Notes under the pieces: generated by a model
What the model saw: the letters and a program-made list of their open reading frames with translations, nothing else
What the model was told of the DNA's origin: nothing
The model's database searches: none
Source: Bacillus bingmayongensis
GTDB taxonomy: Bacteria; Bacillota; Bacilli; Bacillales; Bacillaceae_G
Direction of reading: 5' to 3'
DNA: 64,000 nucleotides
Assembly: GCF_000299035.1 (NCBI RefSeq)
Contig: NZ_JH921518.1
Span: 718,439-782,438 of the forward strand
Part shown: positions 1 through 9,107 of the stretch, piece after piece
How the letters are laid out: each line of letters begins with the position of its first letter
How positions within the stretch are numbered: position 1 is the first letter of the stretch
Program-made: the position numbers and the translations under genes

Positions 1-78
1 ACCATTTTTAATCATTGTTAAAATGGCTTCAGATACCTCTTCGTAAATTTTTTTCGGTTTAATAGATTTGTATTCCAG
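1..78 (-). CDS. GntR-family transcriptional regulator, N-terminal fragment
   Basis: Only the first 26 codons are in the window; the gene runs off the left edge. The reading begins (M)EYKSIKPKKIYEEVSEAI and continues LTMIKNG, the usual opening of a GntR/FadR-type winged helix. The only start that fits is CTG at 78..76, preceded by GAGGTG six bases upstream, with an in-frame TAA directly before the CTG. Members of this family next to glycolate or lactate oxidation genes often repress them; that role is inferred from glcD-glcF 5 kb away. The ligand domain is not visible. Confidence 0.65.
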   Translation of the reverse strand, partial: MEYKSIKPKKIYEEVSEAILTMIKNG

Positions 79-220
79 TTAAATCACCTCAGTATCATCC
101 AAACAACAATTAAAACGATTTATAAGAACATAGCATCCATACCTATTTTAGAACGAATTGGTAAGAAGTACAAATGTTTTGTTCATAAAATCGTCAAATT
201 TTTGCTATATGGAGGGAATT

Positions 221-239
221 AATGGTTTTAATTACCATT
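221..239. promoter_or_regulatory. Inverted repeat upstream of the GntR-type gene, possible operator
   Basis: AATGGT and ACCATT are separated by seven A/T-rich bases. FadR-subfamily regulators commonly bind TGGT-spacer-ACCA, so autoregulation is plausible. The same bases also lie in a 21-codon ORF with a GGAGGG site (222-287), so the reading is uncertain. Confidence 0.25.
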
Positions 240-289
240 ATTAGACCGTATCTGGTTTTTCCACCTGTATTACAGCCTTCTCTCTAAAA

Positions 290-334
290 AAGAAGAAGCA
301 TGCTTTAAGACTAAAACATGCTTCCTTCTTCATT
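290..334 (-). terminator. Terminator after the histidine kinase gene
   Basis: Read on the minus strand, an AAGCATG/CATGCTT stem is followed by CTTCTTTTTT. The hairpin overlaps the last codons of the kinase gene. Confidence 0.6.
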
Positions 335-1711
335 TATATGTAACTTTATTATAATTGTTGTTCCATTTCCCTTTTCACTTTTCACTTGCCATTCTCCATC
401 ATGAATATGCACAATTTGTTTTACAATCGCAAGTCCCAGCCCTGTACCACCATGCTGACGACTTCGAGCTTTATCTACCCGATAAAATCGCTCGCCAAGC
501 TGCTCTAAATGCTCAGCATCAATACCAATTCCCGTATCCTTTATTCTCAATTCACACTGCCTATCTGTTTTCTTCAATTGTATAGAAATGTTGCCATTTT
601 GATTTGTATAACGAATAGCATTATCTAACAAGTTATGAAGCACTTGTTGCATTCGATCTTCATCAATCATTACAATAATGTCTGGATCAAGATCCGTTGA
701 AATACGCAGTTGTTTCTCTGTACATTTCAATTCGTATGTTTCAAGCACATCTTCAATGAGCTGTGCAAATACAATTGGTTGTTTCTTTAATGGAAAATGC
801 TCTCCTTCCAGCTGCGCTAGGTCTAACAAATCGTGCACAAGCCGCTGCATACGCCCCGCTTCTTTATGGATAAGCTGCGTAAATTTCGATTGCTGTTGTC
901 CCTTTGCTACACCATCTAAAATCGCTTCACTATACCCCTTAATATAACTAAGTGGCGTCCGAAGTTCATGCGAAACATTCGCTAAAAATTCCTTTCGTTT
1001 TGCATCTTCAGTCTCCAATGAAGTTGCCATTTTGTTAAACGCTTTACCTAGACGACCAATTTCATCTTCAGATGAAATTGTAATACGCTCAGAAAAATCT
1101 CCTGTCGCCATATGATTTGCAACTCGTTCCATTTGTGAAAGCGGCTTTGTAATTGCAATAATAATTTTTCGACCAATCCATATTGTAAGCAAAATCATAA
1201 CGAAAGCTAACGGAGCTAAAATAAGTCCCATATCATAGATTAAATCTTTAATACTCTTTAATAGAATATATGAGTACACAATCCCAACTAACTTCTTGCC
1301 TTCTAAAACAGGAATGACAACTCCCATAATATTACGATGAAAATGTTCTTCATATCCAACCTTCGTAACTGTTTTTCCATCCAACAATGTTTGTCTATCA
1401 CTCTCACTAATAAGAGAATGATGATGTACATCAAAAGGCAAACAAGCACTTAAATCACGCGGATTGCTCACAAAAAGTACATCCGCAATCGAGATACGAT
1501 CAAATGCCTGGACTTTCTCCTCAAATACTGATACACCTTCATGTTTGTTATATTGTGATACGAGTCGTTTCCCTTCCATCACTAATGAGTCTTCGATATT
1601 TTGAACATATAACTTTTCATATGAATATAAGGACACGAAATAAAGAAAAGAAACTGTTACACATACTGCACATACCACCGTAAGCCAAAGCTTTTGTACC
1701 ATCGTAAACAT
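311..1711 (-). CDS. Two-component sensor histidine kinase
   Basis: Membrane sensor kinase expected to autophosphorylate and pass phosphate to the response regulator encoded just upstream. An N-terminal transmembrane helix, an extracytoplasmic sensor of about 130 residues and a second helix are followed by HAMP, the HisKA box FLANVSHELRTPL (phospho-His near residue 250), and an ATPase with N (HNLLDNAIRY), G1 (DTGIGI) and G2 (GGTGLGLAI) boxes. The ATG at 1711 starts two bases after the regulator's TAA, with GAGGTG inside that gene's end; a longer TTG form from 1723 would overlap it. The signal is unknown; architecture is like ResE/PhoR-type kinases. Confidence 0.9.
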   Translation of the reverse strand: MFTMVQKLWLTVVCAVCVTVSFLYFVSLYSYEKLYVQNIEDSLVMEGKRLVSQYNKHEGVSVFEEKVQAFDRISIADVLFVSNPRDLSACLPFDVHHHSLISESDRQTLLDGKTVTKVGYEEHFHRNIMGVVIPVLEGKKLVGIVYSYILLKSIKDLIYDMGLILAPLAFVMILLTIWIGRKIIIAITKPLSQMERVANHMATGDFSERITISSEDEIGRLGKAFNKMATSLETEDAKRKEFLANVSHELRTPLSYIKGYSEAILDGVAKGQQQSKFTQLIHKEAGRMQRLVHDLLDLAQLEGEHFPLKKQPIVFAQLIEDVLETYELKCTEKQLRISTDLDPDIIVMIDEDRMQQVLHNLLDNAIRYTNQNGNISIQLKKTDRQCELRIKDTGIGIDAEHLEQLGERFYRVDKARSRQHGGTGLGLAIVKQIVHIHDGEWQVKSEKGNGTTIIIKLHINEEGSMF

Positions 1712-1712
1712 G

Positions 1713-2387
1713 TTACACCTCAAATTTATAACCTACACCCCAAACTGTTTGAATGTAGTTTCCGCTTTCTCCAAGTTTTAAACGCATCGTTTTCACATGT
1801 GTATCTACCGTTCTCGTACTTCCTGCATAATCATATCCCCATACTTTTTCAAGTAGTTGCTCACGGCTAAATACTTGTCCATTATGCCCGCAAAGAAAAT
1901 ACAGTAAATCAAACTCTTTTACCGTAAGGGAGATTGTCTCACCGTTTGTCTCAATTTTCCTGCTTTTTTCATTGATTCGGATTGGACCAAATTGAAGCTC
2001 TTCTTGTTGTTCTTCTTGCTTTGTATATCTTCTTAATACAGCTTCCATACGAGCGATGAGTTCTCCAGGGCTAAACGGCTTCACAATATAATCGTCCGCC
2101 CCAATTCGTAAGCCATTGACGCGGTTCCATTCTTCGCCTTTTGCTGTTAAAAAAATAATCGGTACATCAGATGTCTTTCGAATTTCTTTACAGACTGAAA
2201 TTCCATCTATCTCTGGCATCATAATATCTAAAATGACAAAATCGTAATGATTTATTTCTAACATATGTAGGGCATCTTTTCCATTCTCTGCTTCTCCCCA
2301 CTCATATCCGAAATTATCTAAATACATGCCAACAAGTTGTCTCATATCACTTTCATCATCTACAAGTAATACTTTATATTTGTTCAT
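1713..2387 (-). CDS. OmpR-family response regulator
   Basis: Cytoplasmic transcription factor of 224 residues: receiver domain (acidic LVDDESD, phospho-Asp in FVILDIMMPEIDG, conserved Lys in DYIVKPF) followed by an OmpR/PhoB winged helix from about residue 125, ending GSTRTVDTHVKTMRLKLG. It is second in a three-gene operon: its ATG overlaps the stop of the lipoprotein gene by four bases (ATGA), and the kinase follows at once. Ribosome binding site GGGAGAG. It probably receives phosphate from the adjacent kinase; target genes are not evident. Confidence 0.92.
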   Translation of the reverse strand: MNKYKVLLVDDESDMRQLVGMYLDNFGYEWGEAENGKDALHMLEINHYDFVILDIMMPEIDGISVCKEIRKTSDVPIIFLTAKGEEWNRVNGLRIGADDYIVKPFSPGELIARMEAVLRRYTKQEEQQEELQFGPIRINEKSRKIETNGETISLTVKEFDLLYFLCGHNGQVFSREQLLEKVWGYDYAGSTRTVDTHVKTMRLKLGESGNYIQTVWGVGYKFEV

Positions 2388-3355
2388 TTCTCTCTCCCTT
2401 CTCGCTGCGTGAGTTGAAATGGTCCCTTTCCAACTGCAATCGTTTGTTTTATTTTCATATTCTGTATATCAATTACATACACTTCATCACTATCATAACT
2501 TGCCACATAACCTTCTTTTCCACTTTTCAAGAAAGCAAACGGATTGGACCCTACTTCAATTGCTCCTACTTCTTGATAAGTGTGAGCATCAAACTTTCTA
2601 AGCATATTTGATCCATGACTTAAAGCATACATAAATCGTTTATCACCTGAAATACTAACTGGCATAAATGGTGCATGTAAGGAACGGACCATCTCTCCAT
2701 TACTTAATGAATAAACTAAAACTTTCTCATTCACTTGCTTTCCATCACCATGTCCACCAATCCATATCTCCTTACCATCAGTGCTGACCATGGCCCCAGT
2801 TGATGCTGGTGGTACCATAAAAGAGTGTATAACTTTCTTTTTCTCTAAATCGATTGTAGATAGCTGCGTGTCATAAAAATTTAATACATGTAACTGTTTA
2901 TCATTCTGCACCATCGTTAACGGACCTTTCCCTACAGAAACACTGCCTGTCTCTTCTCCATTTATCGTAAAGAATCGTACTTTCTGTTCATTTTGATCGG
3001 CCATAAACAATTGTTTTCCATCATTTGCTACGATGACATTCGTAATTCCTTTTCCTGTCTTCCATTTGTTCACTTGGTTTCCTTCTGTTAACGAGTATAT
3101 ATATGCATATTCTAACTGCTTACCATATACAACCATGTCTTCCCCACTTGGAAGTAGCGTGATTCCTGTAATCGGTTCTTTTAATTCCCATGTTGTTAAT
3201 ATCTTTTTCGATTTTTCATCAATAAAACTAACGCTACCTTCTTTAATATTTGTCGTTATGATGATACTTTTATTTTTAGCAATTGGTGTATATGAATTAC
3301 CTTGACATCCTGCTAACAGAACAAAAAAACATAGAAGAAAAAAGTATTTCTTCAA
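2384..3355 (-). CDS. YncE-like beta-propeller lipoprotein
   Basis: Predicted exported lipoprotein, 323 residues. The N-terminus MKKYFFLLCFFVLLAGCQGN has a clear lipobox (LAGC). The rest is made of about seven repeats such as VGKGPLTMVQ, VGSNPFAFLK and VGKGPFQLTQ, typical of YncE/surface-layer beta-propellers. The start is TTG at 3355 with GGAGGG six bases upstream. It is translationally coupled to the response regulator, so it may modulate signal input to that two-component system. This is inference from gene order; no ligand is known. Confidence 0.8.
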   Translation of the reverse strand: MKKYFFLLCFFVLLAGCQGNSYTPIAKNKSIIITTNIKEGSVSFIDEKSKKILTTWELKEPITGITLLPSGEDMVVYGKQLEYAYIYSLTEGNQVNKWKTGKGITNVIVANDGKQLFMADQNEQKVRFFTINGEETGSVSVGKGPLTMVQNDKQLHVLNFYDTQLSTIDLEKKKVIHSFMVPPASTGAMVSTDGKEIWIGGHGDGKQVNEKVLVYSLSNGEMVRSLHAPFMPVSISGDKRFMYALSHGSNMLRKFDAHTYQEVGAIEVGSNPFAFLKSGKEGYVASYDSDEVYVIDIQNMKIKQTIAVGKGPFQLTQREGREK

Positions 3356-3442
3356 AAGATTCCCTCCATCTTTAGATGATTTCGTTATAATTGTAAAATA
3401 GCAAATATTTGTGAAGAAATTGTGAAATCTTCCTATCTTAAT

Positions 3443-3540
3443 AAAGTGAAACTTTAATCAGCGGGGGATTTTCTTCATCTCCACTGATTATTAGCCTCAT
3501 CTAACATTAAGGTGAGAGTCTTACTGCCCACGAATAGCGG
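3443..3540 (+). repeat. Interspersed repeat family A, copy 1
   Basis: Begins AAAGTGAAACTTTAATCAG and ends ACTGCCCACGAATAGC. Related copies are near 24.6, 41.8, 51.6 and 60.4 kb. The family folds as AAAGT/ACTTT, ATCAGTGGGG/CCCCACTGAT and GGCAGT/ACTGCC stems. It resembles dispersed bcr-type repeats of the B. cereus group; the exact class cannot be assigned from memory. Confidence 0.7.
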
Positions 3541-3592
3541 AGTAAAACTACATATATAATGTACAACAAATAGAAATAGAGGTGTGCAAATT

Positions 3593-4708
3593 ATGCTTTT
3601 TCCCGATTTAGCCAACAAAATTGTCCGCGAAGTTCGAAGGCTAATTACCGAAAATATTATCATTATTGATATACAAGGTACGATTATCGCTAGCACAGAT
3701 GCGGCACGAATTGGACAATTTCACGAAGGTGCCCTTCTCTGTGCGAAAGAAAAGAAAACGGTCCTTATTACGAAAGAAGATGAACGATATTTACAAGGAG
3801 TAAAAGCAGGAGTGAATCTGCCCCTCCTTTTCCATGATGAAGTAATTGGTGTTATTGGTATTACTGGTGAACCCGAGAATATTTCGCAATACGGAGAAAT
3901 ATTACGAAAAATGACCGAATTATTAATTCATGAAAATTATTTTTTAGAACAACTAGAACTAGAGCAACGTTCATATGAAGCTTTTGTTTTTGACTGGTTA
4001 CAAAGCAATGATTGGTCTCCTAGTTTTCTTGATCGCGCAAAGACACTCGGTATTGATTTACATAAGAAAAAGCAACTTATTTTATTTTCATTTGATCAAG
4101 ATGATACGATGCTACAGCGCAAAATTTGGCAGCATATGCGTAACTTATTAGCTAAAGAGGAACTATTTGTACGCTGGGGAAATGACCGTTTTATACTATT
4201 TACAGCAATGGAAACAAAGAAAAGAACGTTTCAATTTTTAAAGAAATTAAAACAAGATTGCGAATCCTTATTTCCGATTACACTATATATTGGTATCGGA
4301 CAAACTGTCATGCCAAATAAAATGCGTGTATCATACGAACAGGCATTGCGTGCCCTTTCGGTAGCCTTTGAAACGAAGGGTATTATATTTAATGAAGATT
4401 TACGTTTAGAAATGTGTTTACAAGATATTACTGCTGAAACTCGTGAAGAATTTCTTCAACGCACTATTTACAGTTTGCTGCCTGCAACTGAACTCATGCA
4501 AACACTGCGCTTATTTATCGATCATAATCAATCCTATAAACAAACAGCAGAAATGTTACACATTCATATTAATACATTACATTACAGACTTAAAAAAATA
4601 GAAGATTATACAGAACTCGACCCAAAACAATTTAAAGATTTAATTATTTTATACTTCGCCCTTCTTTTATTAGATAATCATACAAAAAAAGATAGTAAAA
4701 CCAATTAA
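3593..4708 (+). CDS. cdaR: CdaR-type sugar diacid / glycolate regulator
   Basis: Transcription activator of the CdaR/PucR type, about 371 residues. An N-terminal diacid-recognition domain (LANKIVREVRRLITENIIIID, residues 7 to about 140) is followed by a GGDEF-like middle part and a C-terminal PucR helix-turn-helix (FIDHNQSYKQTAEMLHIHIN) near residue 330. The ATG at 3593 follows GAGGTG with eight bases between. It lies 190 bp upstream of glcD-glcF in the same direction, so it probably controls glycolate use. The CdaR name reflects the family; the ligand here is inferred. Confidence 0.8.
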   Translation: MLFPDLANKIVREVRRLITENIIIIDIQGTIIASTDAARIGQFHEGALLCAKEKKTVLITKEDERYLQGVKAGVNLPLLFHDEVIGVIGITGEPENISQYGEILRKMTELLIHENYFLEQLELEQRSYEAFVFDWLQSNDWSPSFLDRAKTLGIDLHKKKQLILFSFDQDDTMLQRKIWQHMRNLLAKEELFVRWGNDRFILFTAMETKKRTFQFLKKLKQDCESLFPITLYIGIGQTVMPNKMRVSYEQALRALSVAFETKGIIFNEDLRLEMCLQDITAETREEFLQRTIYSLLPATELMQTLRLFIDHNQSYKQTAEMLHIHINTLHYRLKKIEDYTELDPKQFKDLIILYFALLLLDNHTKKDSKTN

Positions 4709-4896
4709 TCTTCAGTTAATTATACATAGAAAGAAATCCCCTACTTTTTTATGATTATAATGAAAACACTGTTACAACGTGTATATTCTTATTTTCTTAC
4801 TATCAGTAAATATTTAGTAACACACCACTGAATGATGAAATGAGTCAAACTCTTATGAATAGGATAAACAAGTGAACAGTTTGAGGGGGATTTTTA

Positions 4897-6309
4897 ATGT
4901 TAGAACAACATATTATTGATTCATTCGTATCTATTGTTGGCAAAGATAATGTAGATACGTCCAACATGGGACGTTTAACGTATAGTTACGATGCAACTCC
5001 AAATTTCCAAGCAATGCCCGATGCGGTTGTCGCACCACGCAATACGGACGAAGTAGCTGAAATATTAAAAGTATGTAATGCTCATAAAGTTCCAGTTTAC
5101 GTTCGTGGCTCTGGAACAAACCTTTGCGCAGGAACATGTCCACTTGAAGGCGGAGTTGTTTTGATCTTCCGCCATATGAATCATATTTTAGAAATAGATG
5201 AAGAAAACTTAACAATTACCGTGCAAGCCGGTGTCATTACGCTTGATATTATTAAAGCTGTCGAAGAAAAAGGACTATTTTATCCACCAGACCCAAGCTC
5301 AATGAAAATTTCTACTATCGGTGGGAATATCAATGAAAATTCCGGCGGCTTACGTGGCTTAAAATACGGTGTAACACGAGATTATGTGATGGGCCTTGAG
5401 ATTGTCTTGCCAAATGGTGATATCATTCGTACAGGTGGTAAATTAGCAAAAGATGTAGCTGGCTATGATTTAACTCGTCTATTCATCGGCTCTGAAGGCA
5501 CACTTGGTGTTGTAACAGAAGCCATTTTAAAACTTGTTCCAATGCCTGAAACAAAGAAAACAATGCTTGCATTATATCAAGATATTAATGAAGCTGCTCG
5601 TGCTGTATCAGCAATTATTTCCAATAAAGTCATTCCAGCAACACTTGAATTTTTAGATCAGCCAACTATTGAAGTAGTAGAAGAATTTGCACAAATTGGT
5701 TTACCAACAGATGTAAAAGCAATTCTCCTAATCGAACAAGACGGTTCTCCTGAAGTTGTTAACCGCGATATTGAAAAAATGGCTGAAGTTTGTCGTTCTA
5801 TGCATGCGGTTGATGTTCGTGTTGCAAAGGACGAAACTGAAGCAGATGCACTTCGCACAGCACGCCGCAGCGCACTCTCTGCTTTAGCAAGACTGAAACC
5901 TACTACAATTTTAGAAGATGCTACTGTACCACGTTCTCAAATTGCTCCTATGGTTGAAGCAATTAATGCCATCGCTAAAAAATATGATATTTCTATTTGT
6001 ACATTTGGGCATGCTGGTGATGGAAACTTACATCCAACATGTATGACCGATGCTCGTAATGCAGAAGAAATGCACCGTGCTGAACAAGCCTTTGCAGAAA
6101 TCTTCGAAAAAGCAATTGAACTTGGTGGTACCATTACAGGTGAACACGGCGTTGGTGCCATGAAAGCCCCTTATTTAGAGTTGAAATTAGGAAAAGAAGG
6201 CATCGCTGCTATGAAAGGTATTAAGCAAGCTTTCGATCCACATAACATTATGAATCCTGGAAAAATGTTTGCCAAGGACTCTCGTAAAAGAGTGGTGGTA
6301 GAAAAATGA
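4897..6309 (+). CDS. glcD: Glycolate oxidase subunit GlcD (FAD-linked)
   Basis: FAD-dependent 2-hydroxyacid dehydrogenase subunit oxidising glycolate to glyoxylate. The VAO/PCMH-type FAD domain occupies residues 40-215 (PVYVRGSGTNLCAG, DPSSMKISTIGGN, GSEGTLGVVTEAILK) and is followed by the FAD-oxidase C domain with FGHAGDGNLHP and TGEHGVG. Length 470 residues is normal. Ribosome binding site GAGGGGG. The stop overlaps the start of glcF (ATGA), so the two subunits are translationally coupled. A D-lactate dehydrogenase specificity cannot be excluded from sequence alone. Confidence 0.9.
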   Translation: MLEQHIIDSFVSIVGKDNVDTSNMGRLTYSYDATPNFQAMPDAVVAPRNTDEVAEILKVCNAHKVPVYVRGSGTNLCAGTCPLEGGVVLIFRHMNHILEIDEENLTITVQAGVITLDIIKAVEEKGLFYPPDPSSMKISTIGGNINENSGGLRGLKYGVTRDYVMGLEIVLPNGDIIRTGGKLAKDVAGYDLTRLFIGSEGTLGVVTEAILKLVPMPETKKTMLALYQDINEAARAVSAIISNKVIPATLEFLDQPTIEVVEEFAQIGLPTDVKAILLIEQDGSPEVVNRDIEKMAEVCRSMHAVDVRVAKDETEADALRTARRSALSALARLKPTTILEDATVPRSQIAPMVEAINAIAKKYDISICTFGHAGDGNLHPTCMTDARNAEEMHRAEQAFAEIFEKAIELGGTITGEHGVGAMKAPYLELKLGKEGIAAMKGIKQAFDPHNIMNPGKMFAKDSRKRVVVEK

Positions 6310-7634
6310 CAACATTAAATAAGGAAAAGATTCAAAAAGAATTTAAAGAACGTCTGAATGAAGATGAATTATTAAATTGTATGCGATGTGGGTTTTGTCT
6401 GCCAACTTGTCCTACCTATATTCAATCTGGATATAAAGAGTCTCATTCTCCCCGCGGTCGTATCGCTTTAATGAAGGGCGTTGTTGACGGCTTAATTGAA
6501 CCGGATGAAGATGTTGAAAACACATTAAATGTTTGTCTTGGCTGCCGCGCTTGTGAACCTGTTTGTCCATCTGGCGTAAACTACGGACATTTATTAGAAG
6601 AGGCACGGGATATTATTAATCAAAATAAAAAATTCTCTATGCCAGTCAAAGCTGTTCGCAAAATTGTATTTGAAGGGTTATTCCCTCATCAAAATCGCAT
6701 GCGAACATTAACAGGACTAATCGGTTTTTACCAGCGCTCTGGCTTACAAACGTTAACACATAAAACAGGCATTATGAAGTTATTCCCTGACACACTTGCA
6801 ACAATGGATCTCGTCTTACCAAAAATACCGAAGATGAAAGAAATGAAAAACCGTCCTGAGTTTTTACCAGCTGAAACAACAAAGAAAAAGCGTGTTGCTT
6901 TCTTTACTGGTTGTTTAATGGACACTATGTTTTTGGAAACAAATAATGCTACAATGAAGCTCCTTCAGCTTGCTGGCTGTGATATTGTGATTCCAAAAGA
7001 ACAAAGTTGTTGCGGGGCACTGCATGGTCATGCTGGAGAAAAAAGCGGCGCAAAAGAGCTTGCAAAACGAAACATCCAAGCCTTTGAAGATTTGAAAATT
7101 GATTATATTATTACAAACGCCGGTGGTTGCGGCGCGTATCTCGTAGATTATGACTACTTATTAAAAGATGACCCTGAATGGGCAGAACGCGCAAAACAAT
7201 TTGTCGCGAAAATAAAAGATATCACTGCTATTTTAGTAGAATTAAATTTTCATAAACGAACTGATTTACGTCTTTCCCCGCAAATTATTACGTATCAAGA
7301 TTCTTGTCACTTACGTAATGTTATGCGGACATCTTCTCAGCCACGTATGCTGCTGCAAGCCATTCAAGGTGTGACATATCGTGAAATGAAAGAAGCAGAT
7401 CGTTGCTGTGGTTCTGCTGGTATTTACAATATTGTACACTCTGAATTATCCATGGAATTCTTGGACTACAAAATGGAGCGTGTTCATGAAACAGATGCAA
7501 CAACCATTGTCACTGCAAATCCAGGGTGCTTACTACAAATGAAACTCGGCATTGAACGGGAAAAACTTTCCCATAAAATGAGAGGCATTCATATTGTAGA
7601 TCTATTATTAGAAGCAGTTGAATCGAAATCGTAA
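6306..7634 (+). CDS. glcF: Glycolate oxidase iron-sulfur subunit GlcF
   Basis: Electron-transfer partner of GlcD, 442 residues. Two 4Fe-4S binding motifs, CMRCGFCLPTCP and CLGCRACEPVCP, lie in the first 90 residues. Two CCG (DUF224) domains follow, with QSCCGALHGHAG and DRCCGSAGIYN. It should pass electrons from the flavin subunit towards the membrane quinone pool. It overlaps glcD by four bases. No GlcE-type third subunit is seen, as is common in bacilli. Confidence 0.9.
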   Translation: MTTLNKEKIQKEFKERLNEDELLNCMRCGFCLPTCPTYIQSGYKESHSPRGRIALMKGVVDGLIEPDEDVENTLNVCLGCRACEPVCPSGVNYGHLLEEARDIINQNKKFSMPVKAVRKIVFEGLFPHQNRMRTLTGLIGFYQRSGLQTLTHKTGIMKLFPDTLATMDLVLPKIPKMKEMKNRPEFLPAETTKKKRVAFFTGCLMDTMFLETNNATMKLLQLAGCDIVIPKEQSCCGALHGHAGEKSGAKELAKRNIQAFEDLKIDYIITNAGGCGAYLVDYDYLLKDDPEWAERAKQFVAKIKDITAILVELNFHKRTDLRLSPQIITYQDSCHLRNVMRTSSQPRMLLQAIQGVTYREMKEADRCCGSAGIYNIVHSELSMEFLDYKMERVHETDATTIVTANPGCLLQMKLGIEREKLSHKMRGIHIVDLLLEAVESKS

Positions 7635-7653
7635 TATATGTAACAATGTGAAA

Positions 7654-7697
7654 ACGGCTATCTCCTTCTTCTATGTAAAGAGATAGCCGTTTTTTTA
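7654..7697 (+). terminator. Terminator of the glcDF operon
   Basis: Perfect 11-bp stem ACGGCTATCTC/GAGATAGCCGT followed by seven T, starting 20 bp after the glcF stop. Confidence 0.9.
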
Positions 7698-8092
7698 TTC
7701 GCTACAAGATTAAAAATATGTTACCGTCTGTAAAAAAAGAACAACAAAAAGATTACAGTTTCGTAAAAAATCATCCATTATATTCCTCAAAAAAAGATAG
7801 AAACCCTTGATATGAATGATTTCTATCTTTCTTTAATAGGTAATTATAACCAAAACAACCCTTTAATAAGCAAGGCAGAAAATGCTGAAATTTCCTTTTA
7901 CAATCTAGTTTCCTCTCATTCTACCTCATATTTAAATCTAGGATAAAATAGGAAATTTTATAGTCTATGTATTTTTTTCCATCTTTTTTCCGTCAATTTG
8001 TATGCTACGATGAATTTGTCAGTCAGACAGGCTGTCAAAAATAAATCTGTGTGAGAACAGTTAAAAAACTTTTACATAGGGGGACACATCTC
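7698..8092. other. Intergenic region upstream of the CAP-protein gene
   Basis: A/T-rich. Apart from the hairpin at 7793-7836 it should hold the promoter of the CAP-protein gene; I cannot fix a promoter with confidence. No ORF with a plausible ribosome binding site was seen. Confidence 0.4.
7793..7836 (+). terminator. Second hairpin downstream of glcF
   Basis: AAAGATAGAAA/TTTCTATCTTT stem, 16-base loop, followed by CTTTAATAGG. Possibly a back-up terminator or the relic of a lost gene. Confidence 0.5.
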
Positions 8093-8911
8093 ATGAAAAA
8101 ACGTGTTTTATTATCTGTAGCAGCAGCAACTGCATTTACATTCGGAGCATCTACTCTTAATGCAGAAGCATCAACAGTACAACCATCTACAATAAAGGTT
8201 CAAAATGTTCAGCAAGCTAAAGTCTTTATGCAACATATGAATCAACAAGAATTACAATCTTTCTTACAATCTATGGGAATTCAATCTCTAGCACAATGGA
8301 ATCAAGTACAAGGCCAACAAGGTAACTGCTTCATTCCTGGTCAGCAACCAACTGTACCTACAGAGACAGCTAAACCAGAAACTACGAAACCTGTAGAGCA
8401 AAAACCAGCTGAAAACAAGCCTACTGAAGAAACTGCTAAACCAGAAGCACAAAAACCAGCTGAAAACAACAATAACAACAACGAAACACAAAAACCGGCT
8501 GAAAATAAGCCTGCTGAAGAATCAAAAGGTTCTTTAAGCGAATTTGAACAACGCGTTGTTGAATTAACAAACGCTGAGCGTACAAAACAAGGCTTACCAG
8601 CATTAAAAGTTGACGCTGAATTAAGTAAAGTTGCACGCGCTAAATCTGAAGATATGCAAAAAAATAACTACTTCGATCATAATAGCCCAACATACGGATC
8701 TCCATTCGATATGATGAAGAAGTTTGGTATTTCTTATAAATCTGCAGGTGAAAATATCGCACAAGGCCAACGTACACCAGAAGAAGTTGTACAAGCTTGG
8801 ATGAATAGTGAAGGTCACCGTGCAAATATTTTAAATAACGGTTATACTCACATCGGTGTTGGCCATGTAGAAAATGGAAACTACTGGACACAACAATTTA
8901 TTACGAAGTAA
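8093..8911 (+). CDS. Secreted CAP/SCP-domain protein (YkwD-like)
   Basis: Exported protein of 272 residues. Sec signal peptide MKKRVLLSVAAATAFTFG ending near LNAEAS; a middle part, then a low-complexity Pro/Lys/Glu/Asn linker (repeats of KPAENKP and a run of Asn); then a CAP domain of about 120 residues (VVELTNAERTKQGLPALKV, YFDHNSPTYGSPFDMM, GENIAQGQRTPEEVVQAW, SEGHRANIL). The ATG at 8093 has AGGGGGA nine bases upstream; a GTG at 8051 lacks one. CAP proteins of this class are extracellular with unclear biochemical roles; some are tied to the spore or cell surface. Confidence 0.88.
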   Translation: MKKRVLLSVAAATAFTFGASTLNAEASTVQPSTIKVQNVQQAKVFMQHMNQQELQSFLQSMGIQSLAQWNQVQGQQGNCFIPGQQPTVPTETAKPETTKPVEQKPAENKPTEETAKPEAQKPAENNNNNNETQKPAENKPAEESKGSLSEFEQRVVELTNAERTKQGLPALKVDAELSKVARAKSEDMQKNNYFDHNSPTYGSPFDMMKKFGISYKSAGENIAQGQRTPEEVVQAWMNSEGHRANILNNGYTHIGVGHVENGNYWTQQFITK

Positions 8912-8922
8912 GTATATAAATC

Positions 8923-9055
8923 AAAACCTTTCTTTTTAGGCGGGAAAGAGCATCCGACCTTGGATAGAAGCGATCAGGCCATGTGAAACCAAAAGTAGAC
9001 AATGAGTGCAGGTCTCCTTTTGGTTTTCATAGCCATGACTTATATGTTGGAACGT
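8923..9055 (-). repeat. Interspersed repeat family B, copy 1 (reverse orientation)
   Basis: Its reverse complement shares CAACATATAAGTCA and GACCTGCACTCATT with copy 4 at 20081. Internal stem ACCAAAAG/CTTTTGGT. Other copies are at 11.34, 14.55, 20.08 and 42.44 kb. Confidence 0.7.
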
Positions 9056-9071
9056 CAAAATAGATTTACAT

Positions 9072-9107
9072 AAAAGGAGTCTCCTGTTATGGAAGACTCC
9101 TTTTTAT
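9072..9107. terminator. Bidirectional terminator between convergent genes
   Basis: AAAGGAGTCT/AGACTCCTTTTT stem flanked by A and T runs, at the end of the DUF1648 gene and beyond repeat B1. Confidence 0.75.
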
